Assembly (NCBI RefSeq): GCF_000378625.1
Contig: NZ_KB905165.1
Span: 124,001 to 188,000 of the forward strand
Length of the DNA: 64,000 bases
Direction: 5' to 3'
Source of the DNA: Colwellia piezophila ATCC BAA-637
GTDB taxonomy: Bacteria; Pseudomonadota; Gammaproteobacteria; Enterobacterales; Alteromonadaceae
Positions 37,810-46,365 of this stretch are shown here, piece after piece. The notes under the pieces were generated by a model. It searched no databases and was not told where the DNA came from. It saw only the letters and a program-made list of their open reading frames with translations. Position numbers and translations under genes: made by a program. Positions within the stretch are counted from its first letter, which is position 1. The number at the start of each line of letters is the position of its first letter.

Positions 37810-39030
37810 CTACAAATCACCCTCCGCTGATGCATTCACTAGAATACTGGCAATTTCACGAGTGAAACTCATATAACCACGCCATCCTTTAATATTGGTT
37901 AATACTGCAATTGAAATATCATGCTCTGGGATCACAAAGACAATTGATGAACTACCTGCTTGTTGTCCTGTATGCCCAAACCAACTTTGTTCATCATTAG
38001 GAAATAACATGACGCCCATTCCATAATTATACTTTGATGGAATAGCGTCACGCCATGAGGGGATATGTGCTGAATTCATTTCATTTTTGCTATAAGGAGA
38101 TATCATCAAAGACTTTGTTTTTTCTGAGATTAACTGATTATTATTGAATGCTTGAGCGAATAAAATAAGATCGGTTGCCGTCGACAAATGTCCACCTGCA
38201 GGTAGGTTTTCACTGACATCCCGCATATTAGCACGGCGCAATTTCTTATTTTTATTTAACCGGTAACCAGATGCTCTATGAGGAATAATTGCCCAAGCAT
38301 CGTCATCAACCGTATTATTCATAGCAAGAGGAGTAAATATTAAATCTTCCATAATTTCTCGATAAGGTTTTTTTGCTGCTCCTTGTAATACACAAGCTAG
38401 AGTACGAAATCCATAAGAAGTGTATTTCCAATTTGTACCGGGCTTAAATAATAACGGGTCTTCTTTAAAATTATTCAGGGGAGTGATCACCTCTGTATAT
38501 CGAGTATAACGGCCAAGTTGATCAATAAAGCGTTTTCTTTCTATTTTAGTACGTTCGTCATCAGAGCTTGCACGGGAAAGTAGCGCATTATAATCAGCAT
38601 AATGCCTTATGCCAGAGGTGTGGGTTAATAACTGCTTTGTTGTTATTACATTTAATTTAAGGGGATATTTAGGACAATATTTTTGAATAGGGGCGTTAAG
38701 ATCAAGAGCGCCTGTTTCAATGAGTGACATGGTAGCGCTAGACGTGAACCATTTTGAAATTGAAGCGATACGATATTTTGTTTGTGGTGTTGCTAAGATA
38801 TTATTTTCTATATCGGCTAAGCCATAAGCATCAGAGAAAATAATTTTATTTTTATATCCTACCGCTATTTGAAGAGAGGCTGTTCCTGATTGTTTAAGTT
38901 CGACTATGGCAGCAGCACTGAGTTGTTTTTGCCAGATTTCCTGCTTTTTATTTTCATTTGCTTGGCTGGTTAAGCTATAGGCTGTTAACAACATTAATGG
39001 TACAAAATATACCTTGGTTAATATTGGCAT
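37810..39030 (-). CDS. Secreted class C beta-lactamase-family serine hydrolase
   Basis: 406 aa. A signal peptide covers about residues 1-24 (ending SLTSQA). The catalytic SxxK motif is S90-I-S-K93. The second motif, usually YxN, reads Y203-T-S205, and the KTG box is replaced by H353-T-G355. This set (SxxK, Y-x-S, HTG) is seen in LACTB/EstB-like esterases and peptidases of the family rather than in true AmpC enzymes, so drug hydrolysis should not be assumed. The conserved LLTHTSGIRHY (135-144) is intact. It lies alone, flanked on both sides by repeats, so it may be an accessory gene. Confidence 0.85.
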   Translation of the reverse strand: MPILTKVYFVPLMLLTAYSLTSQANENKKQEIWQKQLSAAAIVELKQSGTASLQIAVGYKNKIIFSDAYGLADIENNILATPQTKYRIASISKWFTSSATMSLIETGALDLNAPIQKYCPKYPLKLNVITTKQLLTHTSGIRHYADYNALLSRASSDDERTKIERKRFIDQLGRYTRYTEVITPLNNFKEDPLLFKPGTNWKYTSYGFRTLACVLQGAAKKPYREIMEDLIFTPLAMNNTVDDDAWAIIPHRASGYRLNKNKKLRRANMRDVSENLPAGGHLSTATDLILFAQAFNNNQLISEKTKSLMISPYSKNEMNSAHIPSWRDAIPSKYNYGMGVMLFPNDEQSWFGHTGQQAGSSSIVFVIPEHDISIAVLTNIKGWRGYMSFTREIASILVNASAEGDL

Positions 39031-39278
39031 ACACTTTCCTTTCTATTTAATAAATATTTATAATTGTTAATACGTAAGAAAAAGTAAAAGGTTGTTGTTA
39101 ATTTGGAAATAAAAAAGTTATATCAGTTGCTAGGTTTACTATTTTTATTTTCTATCGTTGCCGTTATGCTGACAACGTTCTAGGTGTTTAAACGGCGAGC
39201 CCTCTTTGATCTCATCTCTCGCTGCTGCATTAAACGTGTTTCCTTGAATAAATTAATTTAACATTGGCGGCGCGTCGC

Positions 39279-39318
39279 TCCTTGGGTGTTGTCGCCACCG
39301 CGACGCCAAACAGGGAAT
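39279..39318. repeat. Extra copy of the repeat-island end sequence
   Basis: TCGCCACCGCGACGCCAAACAGG with TTGGGTGTTG just before it matches the end of the 160-bp unit and its right flank at 37473-37510. It lies 250 bases upstream of the beta-lactamase-like gene, so that gene is bracketed by related repeats. The rest of 39031-39752 is AT-rich with no gene I can support. Confidence 0.8.
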
Positions 39319-39752
39319 CAATCTCCAGTCGTTTGAAGTTAACCCAAAGGTATCACAAGATATCAAGGGGTCAGGATAGTTGATTTGTTGGGTAAAGGGG
39401 GTTGCGATCATCGGCTGCTGACGCCCTCGTGATGTCTATTACAGGCATCAGAAAAACCACTTAGCTATGAATAATATTTTGCATCATTTCCCTAAAGCGA
39501 GTATCGACAACAGGAACCTATTTATTGTTATTAGCTGAACTACTTGCTTTATTTTTAGCTAGGCGCTCAATTTAAGGTCACCACATTTTTAAATTTCATA
39601 ACTGCGTTGCAATTTGCTAAATGCGATTGTTATAGGTAAAGGTTATTGATAAATTTCGTGTTATATCAAGGAAGCAATGTTCTAATAAAGTTGGCATTGT
39701 TACTGCTACATTAAGCTGGGTGGAGCCATTTTAATAAGTTGAGGAGAATAAT

Positions 39753-39941
39753 ATGTCTCATGGTAACCAAGGCGTAACTAGACGAATAATTCTTACTGCA
39801 CAGCAGTTACAGACACAGCAAAACTATAAACAGGAAAACCAGAGAAAAGCTAATCAGCTTGTTTACGATGAGCTTAAGCACGAAGATAATCAGCAACTTT
39901 ATATGGACGGAAATGAAAGTTACTTGCTGGGCTATAACTAG
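39753..39941 (+). CDS. Small Gln-rich hypothetical protein
   Basis: 62 aa, no known family, no signal peptide or membrane segment. It is rich in Gln and Asn (TAQQLQTQQNYKQENQRKAN) and probably helical. A strong ribosome-binding site (GAGGAG, seven bases before the ATG) supports real translation. It stands alone between the repeat-flanked hydrolase and trxC. Confidence 0.5.
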   Translation: MSHGNQGVTRRIILTAQQLQTQQNYKQENQRKANQLVYDELKHEDNQQLYMDGNESYLLGYN

Positions 39942-40136
39942 CCGGTTGTTAGTTATTAATGAACAGTGGCATTAAGGGTAAACTAGTTACCGTTAAGTCT
40001 TCGCTTTTTGTGTTGCTGTTTTGTTTAGGTGTTGGCGAAATTAAGGGCAGAGCTACCTTTGCACCTTGTTGCTAGCGTTATTTCAAACGGTAACTGTTTA
40101 ACGCTTATTGCAGCGATGTAACAAGTGCTAAATAAG

Positions 40137-40568
40137 TTAAGCTATTTTTTGAACACAATTTACCAGCCACTGCTTCATTTGAATTTCATTAAGCCCACCA
40201 GAAATACGATCCACTTCTTTACCCTGATGAAATAACACCAAGGTAGGTAAGCTACGAATATTCGCCTCTGTGGAGATTTGTTGTACTTGTTCAGTATTAA
40301 CTTTGGCAAATAATAGATCAGGCGACGATAGGGCAACTTTACTAAAAACAGGGGCCATGTTTTGACATGGGCCGCACCAACTAGCCCAAAAATCGACAAT
40401 AACGGGTAAGTGATTACGTTCAATAAAGGGGTAAAAAGTATTGGCCGTTAATGCAACCGGTTTAGGGGAGTAAACACCTTGCTGACATTTTCCGCACTTA
40501 CCCTTGGTGTAGTCTTTCTCATCAGGAATGCGATTAGTCGCAAAACAGTTGCCACATACTATATTCAT
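40137..40568 (-). CDS. trxC: TrxC, thioredoxin 2
   Basis: 143 aa. The N-terminal zinc module has two CxxC pairs (C5/C8 and C25/C28), followed by a thioredoxin fold with the active site WASWCGPC. This zinc-binding form is thioredoxin 2, a cytoplasmic disulfide reductase linked to oxidative stress in E. coli. The length and both motifs are complete. Single gene on its strand; upstream of it (40569-40831) lie short direct repeats. Confidence 0.95.
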   Translation of the reverse strand: MNIVCGNCFATNRIPDEKDYTKGKCGKCQQGVYSPKPVALTANTFYPFIERNHLPVIVDFWASWCGPCQNMAPVFSKVALSSPDLLFAKVNTEQVQQISTEANIRSLPTLVLFHQGKEVDRISGGLNEIQMKQWLVNCVQKIA

Positions 40569-40622
40569 AATTTTTTATTTAATTTGTTAAAAAGTTAAGT
40601 TTGCTGATTTTACCAAACTATT

Positions 40623-40650
40623 CCCTAACAGTTAATCCCTAACAGTTAAT
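40623..40650. repeat. Tandem 14-base duplication
   Basis: CCCTAACAGTTAAT occurs twice back to back (40623-40636 and 40637-40650) in the trxC to M9-peptidase divergent region. Confidence 0.9.
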
Positions 40651-40752
40651 AACCATAAAGAGAGTGAGGCCTGTACAAGGGGACGTCAGCGAAATTTACC
40701 ATTGACAGATTCACACTAAGTTACATTTTCAGTAAATACCCATCGGACTATT

Positions 40753-40792
40753 GGTATATTGTATACATTAACGGTATATTGTATGCAGTAAC
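40753..40792. repeat. Tandem 20-base repeat upstream of the M9 peptidase gene
   Basis: GGTATATTGTATACATTAAC and GGTATATTGTATGCAGTAAC lie head to tail, 18 of 20 bases identical, ending 39 bases before the ATG at 40832. Each copy contains a -10-like TATATT, so the duplication may have doubled a promoter element or an operator. Confidence 0.75.
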
Positions 40793-40831
40793 ATTTATCA
40801 TCAAAACAACAACAATAATTAAGAGACCTCT

Positions 40832-42814
40832 ATGAATAAATTTTCAAAGTCACTGGCAGCGATTGCTATCGCCTCGGTAGTTTGTGGTTGCAGCTACAAC
40901 GCTGTTAACGATGGGAGTCAGCAGTCAAATACCGTAAGTACTGTCACTCAAGTTAACCCTATGGTTGCACAAGTCTTAGCGACAGATGTTGACCAACTTT
41001 GGAGCCAAGACTTTGATCACTATCAAGCAGGTTTGCTTAAAGCTGTGGCTGATGAAATTTCCGTTGAAGCATTAAAAGGTGACTTAAGCAGTGAGAAGTT
41101 AGAAAAACTGACCTTCTATTTACGGATATATAGCAGTTTTGGTAGCGATGAAAATTGGCCCGAGCAGACCGCTGACTCCGTGAATAACGCGCTAGTTAAT
41201 TTATTTAATATGCCGGGCTTCTTAGCGGTAAACAAAACAACGGCGCGGTTACATGAAAACTATGCGGTGGCTTTATATCGTTTGTATTTCTTAGCACCAT
41301 TACAGCCCTTTACTGCAGAGCAAGTTGAGCCGCTGAGCCGGTTAATTAAGCTTTATGCTAGCGCTGATTTATCCACTATCACAAAAGATACAACCGTTGA
41401 TTATGCCCTGTGGGAAGTATTACGTGCCGGCGCAATTTTACCGTACGAAGCGCGCAGAAAAAATAACACAGAATTTACTAAAGCGGTCCACGGCGAAGGT
41501 GAACTTCAACAAGCCTTAACGCAATTTATTACAGCAAAGAATAATAAGCTTGCCGGTGATGATTGGCCTAAACAACATGCTCTTTGGGCACTGGCACAAT
41601 ATTACAATTTATATACTAAAGAATACTGGAATGAATATTATCAGCGTTCAGAAGACGATCAAAAACGCTTAGACGATGATAAGTTGTCGCTCGCCGTAGA
41701 GCAGTCAATGGATGATCTTGATAATAACATTTGGCAAGCATTAACTGTTGATAAGGACATAGATATTGAGCAGAGTAAAACGCTGTTCAGTATCCCTTAT
41801 GTGGTTAATACCTTTCGAGGTAAATCAGAATGCGAAGAAGGAACGCTTGCGGGGCGCTGTATCACGCCAACTATTGAGCAAGCCTTGCCGATTAACCATG
41901 ACTGCTCAGATAAAATATACATTTTGACGCAGGCGATGACACAAGCGCAATTAAATGACTCTTGTCAGCAGTTAATTTCACAAGAAAGTAATTTTCATAA
42001 CATTTTAGCAACCAATAACCAACCAGTCGCTAATGATTTTAATGACAAGTTACGGGTTGTTATTTTTGATAATCATGCGGAATACAATAAATACGGTCAA
42101 TTAGTCTTTGATATTAATACTGATAATGGCGGTATGTATATTGAGGGTACAACTCAAGACCCTGATAATATTGCTACTTTTTATTCTTTCGAACATTTTT
42201 GGGTTAGACCAGACTTCGCTGTGTGGAATTTAAACCATGAATTTGTTCATTACCTAGATGGCCGCTTTGTCAAATATGACACCTTTAATCACTTTCCTAG
42301 TCACATGGTATGGTGGTCTGAAGGCCTAGCAGAATATGTGGCTAAAGAGGATAACAACCCCAAAGCCTTTACCTTGGTGAATGATACGGTAGTTAAAGAC
42401 TGGCCAAGTTTAAGTGATGTATTCAATACCGAATACAAAGACGGCACTGACAGAGTATACCGTTGGGGTTATTTAGCGGTACGCTTTATGAATGAACGAC
42501 ATCAAGGCGATTATAGAAAAATGGCGCATTTTTTAAAAACTGATTTCTTCGCAGGTTATAAAAATTTACTAGATGATTCAGGTGAAAAATATAATGAAGA
42601 ATTTAAGCAGTGGCTTGTTGAGCATAACAACAATTTTATTGCCGAATCAGTAAATAACAACCCGCATAAACCGCGTCAGTTCTATCGTTATACTTATAAG
42701 GACTACCTGCAACCCTCTCATTTAATTGAAGACAAGCTACATATGCATTGGCAGTATTGGCATGAAAATGCGTTAAAAGCGACACAAGAAAAAATCGCTA
42801 ATCAAACTAAATAG
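40832..42814 (+). CDS. M9-family (collagenase-type) zinc metallopeptidase lipoprotein
   Basis: 660 aa. A lipoprotein signal peptide ends VVCGC with the lipidated Cys at residue 20, so the protein is cell-surface or periplasm anchored. Residues 50-320 resemble the helical Peptidase_M9_N activator region. The catalytic zinc site is HEFVHYLDGRF (H469, E470, H473) with the third ligand Glu at 497 in WWSEGLAEY, the pattern of Vibrio and Clostridium collagenases. It has no C-terminal PKD or collagen-binding domain and is shorter than secreted collagenases. Four internal cysteines (334, 343, 358, 378) could form disulfides. A likely role is digestion of peptides from particulate protein; collagen as substrate is unproven. 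Confidence 0.88.
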   Translation: MNKFSKSLAAIAIASVVCGCSYNAVNDGSQQSNTVSTVTQVNPMVAQVLATDVDQLWSQDFDHYQAGLLKAVADEISVEALKGDLSSEKLEKLTFYLRIYSSFGSDENWPEQTADSVNNALVNLFNMPGFLAVNKTTARLHENYAVALYRLYFLAPLQPFTAEQVEPLSRLIKLYASADLSTITKDTTVDYALWEVLRAGAILPYEARRKNNTEFTKAVHGEGELQQALTQFITAKNNKLAGDDWPKQHALWALAQYYNLYTKEYWNEYYQRSEDDQKRLDDDKLSLAVEQSMDDLDNNIWQALTVDKDIDIEQSKTLFSIPYVVNTFRGKSECEEGTLAGRCITPTIEQALPINHDCSDKIYILTQAMTQAQLNDSCQQLISQESNFHNILATNNQPVANDFNDKLRVVIFDNHAEYNKYGQLVFDINTDNGGMYIEGTTQDPDNIATFYSFEHFWVRPDFAVWNLNHEFVHYLDGRFVKYDTFNHFPSHMVWWSEGLAEYVAKEDNNPKAFTLVNDTVVKDWPSLSDVFNTEYKDGTDRVYRWGYLAVRFMNERHQGDYRKMAHFLKTDFFAGYKNLLDDSGEKYNEEFKQWLVEHNNNFIAESVNNNPHKPRQFYRYTYKDYLQPSHLIEDKLHMHWQYWHENALKATQEKIANQTK

Positions 42815-42820
42815 TTATGG

Positions 42821-42858
42821 CCTCAGTGTTAGGCTAAGAAGCTAGCCTAACACTGAGG
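42821..42858. terminator. Strong hairpin between the M9 peptidase gene and the convergent gene
   Basis: A perfect 16-bp stem (CCTCAGTGTTAGGCTA with TAGCCTAACACTGAGG) has a six-base loop, six bases after the stop codon. There is no T run, so it may be a processing or stabilising structure rather than a standard terminator. The motif CACTGAGG recurs just after it. Confidence 0.6.
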
Positions 42859-42909
42859 GGGAGCACTGAGGATTATCAGCGGAGAATAACCGTCGAAGAA
42901 AAAGTTAAG

Positions 42910-43686
42910 CTAACTAGACATAAGTAAATAAAATGACTTTTGTTCATCGTCGGCTGAGCTACTCGAAGAATGTATAGAAGTGAACTGCCACCAAGTTTGT
43001 TGAGCCATCTCTTTAACAACGAGGGACCAAACACCCGCTTCAGTTTCGCTTATCAACAACTCGCAACGATCAATTTTGCAGGTAACACCTTGTAGTATTA
43101 ATGAATTAGCATGATAGTGGGTTTGGATAAAATCGGTAAGTTGAGTCGCTATTTTATAACCCCAATCGAGATCTTCCTCTTCTTGATGTAATTGGTATAT
43201 TTCATCGCGCTGATTTCCACGAAAACCTCGTCTATATTTGGCAAAGTCATCAGTTATCAATGCCATCATTTGCTGATCGGTAATATCACTTTCATCTAAA
43301 GATTCAATCTCTAAGGTTAATTGTGTTACGCGGTTGTTGGTGCGGCGGTATTTATCTTCTAATGCCTTATTCTTTAGGGTGAGTTCTTTAATTTGTTCTC
43401 GAAAATTGTTGCTGTCTGGTGATGGAATTTGCTTAACCTCTGACCTTGATAAGTTACTTCGAGGTGATTGTTTCACTGTTATATCGGCATTATTAGCCAC
43501 TTTAGCTAAGGTCAGACTATCTTTATCTGAAATTTTATTCGAACTTTCAAATATCAAAGAGGATGCTAAAGCTGTTGGTGAAACTGCTGTTTCTTGTTCG
43601 GCCGATATTGCTGTTGAAGAGTTAAGTGTTGAAATAAAGTAACCTGAGCCGGCGCCTATGCAAAAGCAAAGTAGGTATTTAATCAT
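42910..43686 (-). CDS. Hypothetical periplasmic protein with signal anchor and coiled coil
   Basis: 258 aa, no recognised family. The N terminus (MIKYLLCFCIGAGSGYFIS) is a signal peptide or anchor. Residues 30-85 are Ser/Lys-rich and disordered; 88-120 form a coiled coil (LTLKNKALEDKYRRTNN). The C-terminal domain (about 150-258) has the paired cysteines of CKIDRCELLI, probably a disulfide. Such small domains occur in envelope proteins of unknown role. It is convergent with the M9 lipoprotein. Confidence 0.7.
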   Translation of the reverse strand: MIKYLLCFCIGAGSGYFISTLNSSTAISAEQETAVSPTALASSLIFESSNKISDKDSLTLAKVANNADITVKQSPRSNLSRSEVKQIPSPDSNNFREQIKELTLKNKALEDKYRRTNNRVTQLTLEIESLDESDITDQQMMALITDDFAKYRRGFRGNQRDEIYQLHQEEEDLDWGYKIATQLTDFIQTHYHANSLILQGVTCKIDRCELLISETEAGVWSLVVKEMAQQTWWQFTSIHSSSSSADDEQKSFYLLMSS

Positions 43687-43935
43687 TGTTAATTTCGTCC
43701 CTGTTAAATGATATTTATAGGGCGTTGTATACCCAGACTAAAAATAACACTTTTGTTGGATTGTTTGCAAGATAAGTGCAATATAGCTAAATGGGTTAAG
43801 GCTTCATCACTCGAGTAAGGCCATTAAAGCTTCTTCATGAACGATTGGTCATTAAATTTTGTATAAACGTATATAAGCTTAATAAAACAGTCACAGCAAT
43901 CATTCTTCACTGTAAGGTTATAGAGATTAAATATT

Positions 43936-44817
43936 ATGCCACTTTTTCTTTGGATGTCAGGCGCATTGGCCTCCTTTTGTATTCTTGCTATAGGTGCTCG
44001 TGAGTTAAGTGGTCAGCTAAGTGTGGCTCAATCACTGTGTATTCGCAGCGCCATTGGCTTAATATTCTTATCGGGTATTTACTTTTTCAGGTTTCGGTAC
44101 CTGAATAAAAGCAGGCAAAAACTATTATCCCCTCCCCAACAAGTTAAGGTCATTAAATTACATCTATTTCGTAATGTATTCCATTTTATAGCGCAATACG
44201 GCTGGTTCTTTGGCATTGGCTTACTGCCGTTGGCGGAGGTGTTTGCGCTCGAATTTACCGTACCCATTTGGACCTTATTAATTGCCAGTTTTTTCCTTAA
44301 TGAAAAGGTTACCACTAATAAAGTGATAGCGATATTTCTAGGAACATTAGGGGTGCTAGTGATTGTGCAACCAGGTTATGCCTTGATTGATTCTGCTTCC
44401 ATTGCTGTACTCGGTTCGGCCATTTGTTTTGCTATCTCGCATACCGCGACAAAAGCCTTATCAACGTCGCAATCACCGTTAACCATTTTATTGTTCATGT
44501 GCATTATTCAATTACCCCTTGGCTTAGTGCTGTCATTATCAACTTGGGTGTGGCCAGAAGGGCTGCAGTGGTTTTGGTTAGTGGTTATTGGACTTAGTGC
44601 ATTGTCAGCTCATTATTGTTTAGCTAAAGCTATGCAGTTCACTGAAGTGACTACCATTATTACTTTGGACTTTTTGAGATTACCTTTAATCGCTCTGGTC
44701 GGGGTGAGCTTTTATGGTGAAGCGGTTGAGCTCCCTTTACTTGTTGGTGGCGCCTTAATGATAATTGCTAACCTAATTGGCGTTCGAGACTTAAAGCTAA
44801 GCAGGAAAAAAGCATAA
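43936..44817 (+). CDS. EamA/DMT-superfamily permease
   Basis: 293 aa with about ten predicted transmembrane helices in two five-helix EamA repeats (about 5-140 and 150-283). The end of each repeat is typical: LGTLGVLVIVQPG near 135-147 and LLVGGALMIIANLIGV near 270-285. The family exports or imports small metabolites; the substrate cannot be read from sequence. No operon partner is evident. Confidence 0.85.
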   Translation: MPLFLWMSGALASFCILAIGARELSGQLSVAQSLCIRSAIGLIFLSGIYFFRFRYLNKSRQKLLSPPQQVKVIKLHLFRNVFHFIAQYGWFFGIGLLPLAEVFALEFTVPIWTLLIASFFLNEKVTTNKVIAIFLGTLGVLVIVQPGYALIDSASIAVLGSAICFAISHTATKALSTSQSPLTILLFMCIIQLPLGLVLSLSTWVWPEGLQWFWLVVIGLSALSAHYCLAKAMQFTEVTTIITLDFLRLPLIALVGVSFYGEAVELPLLVGGALMIIANLIGVRDLKLSRKKA

Positions 44818-45016
44818 AGACAGTCACTATGATTTTTTTGAGGGGAGGAGTAAACGTGAAAGTGTAGTGGCAGAGTTAATTGAGCTAAATGAAGGAATGA
44901 TGTTTCTTTGTTCAAGTCCACGACTATAATTAACCATAGTTATTGAACAGTTGTTCGATGTTTGTTTACTGGCGCTTTGAATATGTTGATGCTCTGAATA
45001 AGTTAAGGAGGCTAAC

Positions 45017-45220
45017 ATGGTTTCACCCATTGATGGTAATAGCTCGGTAAGTCAAGTTTTACAACAGCAACATCAGCAAGTTGCTGAACAACAAGCGCTT
45101 CAGCGAGACAAAGATAACCAACAAGAAATAAATCGGCAAACACAAGAAAGGGCACAAGCGGCGCAAACTAACAACGATCCCGATAGTCGAATAGGCCGCT
45201 CAGTGGATATATCTGTCTAA
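45017..45220 (+). CDS. Small Gln-rich hypothetical protein
   Basis: 67 aa, unrecognised. Low complexity, with Gln in about one third of residues 13-50 (VLQQQHQQVAEQQALQ), helical, with no export signal. An AAGGAGG ribosome-binding site lies six bases before the ATG. The C terminus DSRIGRSVDISV is ordered and might be a recognition tail. Similar in size and composition, but not clearly in sequence, to the protein at 39753. Confidence 0.55.
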   Translation: MVSPIDGNSSVSQVLQQQHQQVAEQQALQRDKDNQQEINRQTQERAQAAQTNNDPDSRIGRSVDISV

Positions 45221-45262
45221 GCTGATATTTTGGTTGCGAGTATTTAGTGAGTAATAGTTATA

Positions 45263-45571
45263 TTAGTCGCTGTGCTTTTTTCTAAAAGCAAAAGCTTGCT
45301 CACACGCCGGTAATTCATAAAACATCGGCGCGCCATTAATTCTATTACCATTGTATGCGTTCGCTTCATCCTTGCAGACCGACTCACTCTTCTTAAATTT
45401 ATTTAGGCACTCTTGATATATTTCTTTCTTTCGTGGTTTAAGAGCAACTTGTCGTGCCTCTTCACACATTTTATCTAATTTTTCTTGCTGCTTTTGATGA
45501 GCAAAAGCGACAGAGGCTATACTGTTAATGACTATGGCTAAAGTAAAAATACCCAGTAACTTTGCTGACAT
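45263..45571 (-). CDS. Small secreted cysteine-containing protein
   Basis: 102 aa from the ATG at 45571, chosen because AAGGAAT precedes it and the result begins with a classical signal peptide (MSAKLLGIFTLAIVINSIAS, cleavage near VAFA). An upstream in-frame start would bury that signal. The mature part has four cysteines (in KMCEEAR, YQECLNK, SVCKDEA and PACEQAF), consistent with two disulfides, and is highly charged. No family recognised. Confidence 0.65.
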   Translation of the reverse strand: MSAKLLGIFTLAIVINSIASVAFAHQKQQEKLDKMCEEARQVALKPRKKEIYQECLNKFKKSESVCKDEANAYNGNRINGAPMFYELPACEQAFAFRKKHSD

Positions 45572-45778
45572 ATTTAATTCCTTGAAATAACTATTAATAG
45601 TTGAACTTTTATTGTGCGATATAATAACCAAGTCTGCTGATATTAATTTAATAAAGCTAAGGGAAAAGTGGTTTTTTTGCAAAGGCTTATCTACAGTTAT
45701 TAGTAAAGTAACACACCACTTAATAACAATGTTTTATTTCAGATAATAAACTAAATAACGATTTAGTTAGGGGTTAAA

Positions 45779-46213
45779 ATGGAATCATTAAAAATAAAAG
45801 AATATATGAATCACTATCCAGTCACCTTTACTGAAAATATGTCAGTTGAAGAAGCCTCCTTACGCTTTCTCAAAACCAAGCAAATTGGTGGACCTGTGAT
45901 AGATATTAATTATAAATTATTGGGTTTTATCTCCGAAGGTGATATTTTGGGTAAAATGTTAGAAAGCATTTACTTCAATGAACATGTAGCCGTTATTAAG
46001 GATATTATGAACAAAGATGTGCTTTCAGTAAAACCTTATGACAGTATTATTGAACTAGGTCAAAAAATGTTAAAGGATAAGCCTAAAGTATATCCAGTGG
46101 TTGATGACGATGATAATTTACTGGGCACTATTTCGCGTAATGAAGTGCTACAAGCTTGTTATCAACATGGTAAAGCTCGGTTATCGATTGAAAAAGAACA
46201 AGCCGCCGTTTAA
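45779..46213 (+). CDS. CBS-domain pair protein
   Basis: 144 aa made of two CBS motifs (about 5-60 and 72-130): MNHYPVTFTENMSVEEASLRF ... GFISEGDILGKML, then DIMNKDVLSVKPYDSIIELG ... LLGTISRNEVLQACY. CBS pairs bind adenosine nucleotides and act as energy or redox sensors. As a stand-alone module its partner is unknown. Starts ATG at 45779 after AGGGGT. Confidence 0.88.
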   Translation: MESLKIKEYMNHYPVTFTENMSVEEASLRFLKTKQIGGPVIDINYKLLGFISEGDILGKMLESIYFNEHVAVIKDIMNKDVLSVKPYDSIIELGQKMLKDKPKVYPVVDDDDNLLGTISRNEVLQACYQHGKARLSIEKEQAAV

Positions 46214-46249
46214 TAGCAACTCTGCACCTTATTTAGCACATCAGGTAAA

Positions 46250-46273
46250 TAAAGGAGCTGAAAAGTTCCTTTA
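46250..46273 (+). other. Hairpin after the CBS gene
   Basis: TAAAGGAGCT and AGTTCCTTTA pair over ten bp (one G-U) with a GAAA tetraloop. There is no T run beyond the stem, so terminator function is uncertain. Confidence 0.5.
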
Positions 46274-46365
46274 CTGAATACCTTTGTTATTTTTAATACT
46301 TTACTCGCTGTAATTACAAAGTTTTACTGTTAAAATAATCTTTTAATTTTTTATCCGAGTTTGTT

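Noticed and set aside
37810-39030. Possible antibiotic-resistance beta-lactamase (AmpC)
   Set aside because: The YxN and KTG motifs are Y-T-S and H-T-G, which fits LACTB/EstB-type hydrolases; resistance cannot be claimed.
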